Positions 6,176 to 6,340 of a DNA stretch of 6,340 nt are shown here, piece after piece. The stretch spans positions 1 to 6,340 of the forward strand of contig JACPSQ010000059.1 of NCBI GenBank assembly GCA_016193195.1, read 5' to 3'. A model generated the notes under the pieces. The model made no database searches. It was not told the DNA's origin and saw only the letters and a program-made list of their open reading frames with translations. The position numbers and the translations under genes are program-made. This DNA is from Candidatus Omnitrophota bacterium. GTDB lineage: Bacteria; Omnitrophota; Gorgyraeia; Aquiviventales; Aquiviventaceae. Every line of letters begins with the position of its first letter. Position 1 is the first letter of the stretch.

Positions 6176-6304
6176 GCACGTTATTCCAGGTACTGCCTTA
6201 AGTTGGGTGATTTCACAGATTCATAAGGCAGATTTCACAGATCACGATCTGCGTAATCTGGGTGTCAAATCTGTGTAATCACAAATTCAGGCACGTTACT
6301 CCAG
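6176..6304. repeat. MITE-like palindromic repeat unit with 14-bp flanking direct repeats
   Basis: GCACGTTATTCCAG (6176-6189) and GCACGTTACTCCAG (6291-6304) differ at one of 14 bases and bracket 101 bp of clearly AT-richer DNA. Inside, the ends are imperfect inverted repeats: 6195-6221 reads GCCTTAAGTT..GTGATTTCACAGATT, and the reverse complement of 6268-6292 reads GCCTGAATTTGTGATTACACAGATT in two parts. A 12-bp direct repeat GATTTCACAGAT occurs at 6209-6220 and 6231-6242, and TGCCTTA/TAAGGCA pair at 6194-6200 and 6224-6230. The core resembles the GATTACACAGATT-type intergenic repeats seen in several uncultivated phyla, from memory. Non-autonomous element status is inferred; there is no transposase. 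Confidence 0.6.
6229..6260. repeat. Large hairpin in the operon's upstream region
   Basis: Arms 6229-6243 and 6246-6260 are complementary at 13 of 15 positions around a 2-nt spacer. The inner CAGATC-AC-GATCTG (6238-6251) is perfect. It lies about 70-100 nt upstream of the first start codon, so it could be a structural part of the repeat, an operator-like dyad or a 5' UTR hairpin. No assignment is possible from one copy. Confidence 0.6.
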
Positions 6305-6340
6305 ACGCCACAATTTGATCGCGGGGCCCTTGGGGGCGGC
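6305..6340. other. Right-hand edge, no recognisable feature
   Basis: GC-rich sequence beyond the repeat unit. No start or coding continuation could be supported, and it is too short to tell whether an upstream gene ends just outside the window. Confidence 0.4.

Noticed and set aside
6263..6268. TTGACA on the minus strand as a -35 box for the operon
   Set aside because: The hexamer is perfect but no acceptable -10 hexamer lies 16-18 nt downstream, and it falls inside the repeat element.
6207..6292. Short CRISPR-like array of GATTTCACAGAT units
   Set aside because: Only two direct copies, 22 bp apart, with the others inverted. There are no regular spacers and no cas genes.

Overview
The window is a GC-rich bacterial chromosome segment, probably from an uncultivated Gram-negative lineage. 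All genes lie on the minus strand and read from right to left as one tightly packed operon. The order matches the classical pilM-pilN-pilO-pilP-pilQ alignment and secretin block of type IV pili, which is homologous to gspL-gspM-gspC-gspD of type II secretion. It differs in three ways: PilM and PilN are fused into one GspL-like protein, a 566-residue exported coiled-coil/TPR protein sits between the PilP-like protein and the secretin, and the secretin has a TPR/coiled-coil N-terminal half. No taxonomic marker is present. The gene order and TPR-bearing secretin recall pilus-like clusters of the PVC superphylum (for example the Akkermansia Amuc_1098-1102 locus) and candidate phyla such as Omnitrophota, but this is inference.

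Layout from right to left: 6340-6162 is non-coding and holds an AT-richer palindromic, MITE-like repeat bounded by 14-bp direct repeats (6176-6304). 6161-4608 is the PilM-PilN fusion, 4608-3862 the PilO/GspM-like protein, and 3865-3323 the PilP/GspC-like protein. A 49-nt gap with a strong ribosome binding site follows, then the coiled-coil/TPR protein (3273-1573) and the secretin (1576 to beyond base 1, cut by the window edge after about 525 codons). Junctions are TGATG or ATGA overlaps except for the 49-nt gap, so translational coupling is likely.

Working model: the PilM part forms a cytoplasmic actin-fold ring component, and its PilN part crosses the inner membrane and pairs with PilO. The PilP-like protein links this platform to the secretin across the periplasm. 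The long coiled-coil protein may add a spacer or tether to that bridge. Assembly ATPases, platform protein (PilC/GspF) and pilins are not in view, so pilus, secretion or competence function cannot be decided.

The most unusual DNA features are (1) an 84-bp in-frame, palindrome-rich segment bounded by 9-bp perfect direct repeats inside the codons before the secretin's signal peptide, like a palindromic element inserted into a gene, and (2) the palindromic repeat directly upstream of the operon's first start codon.
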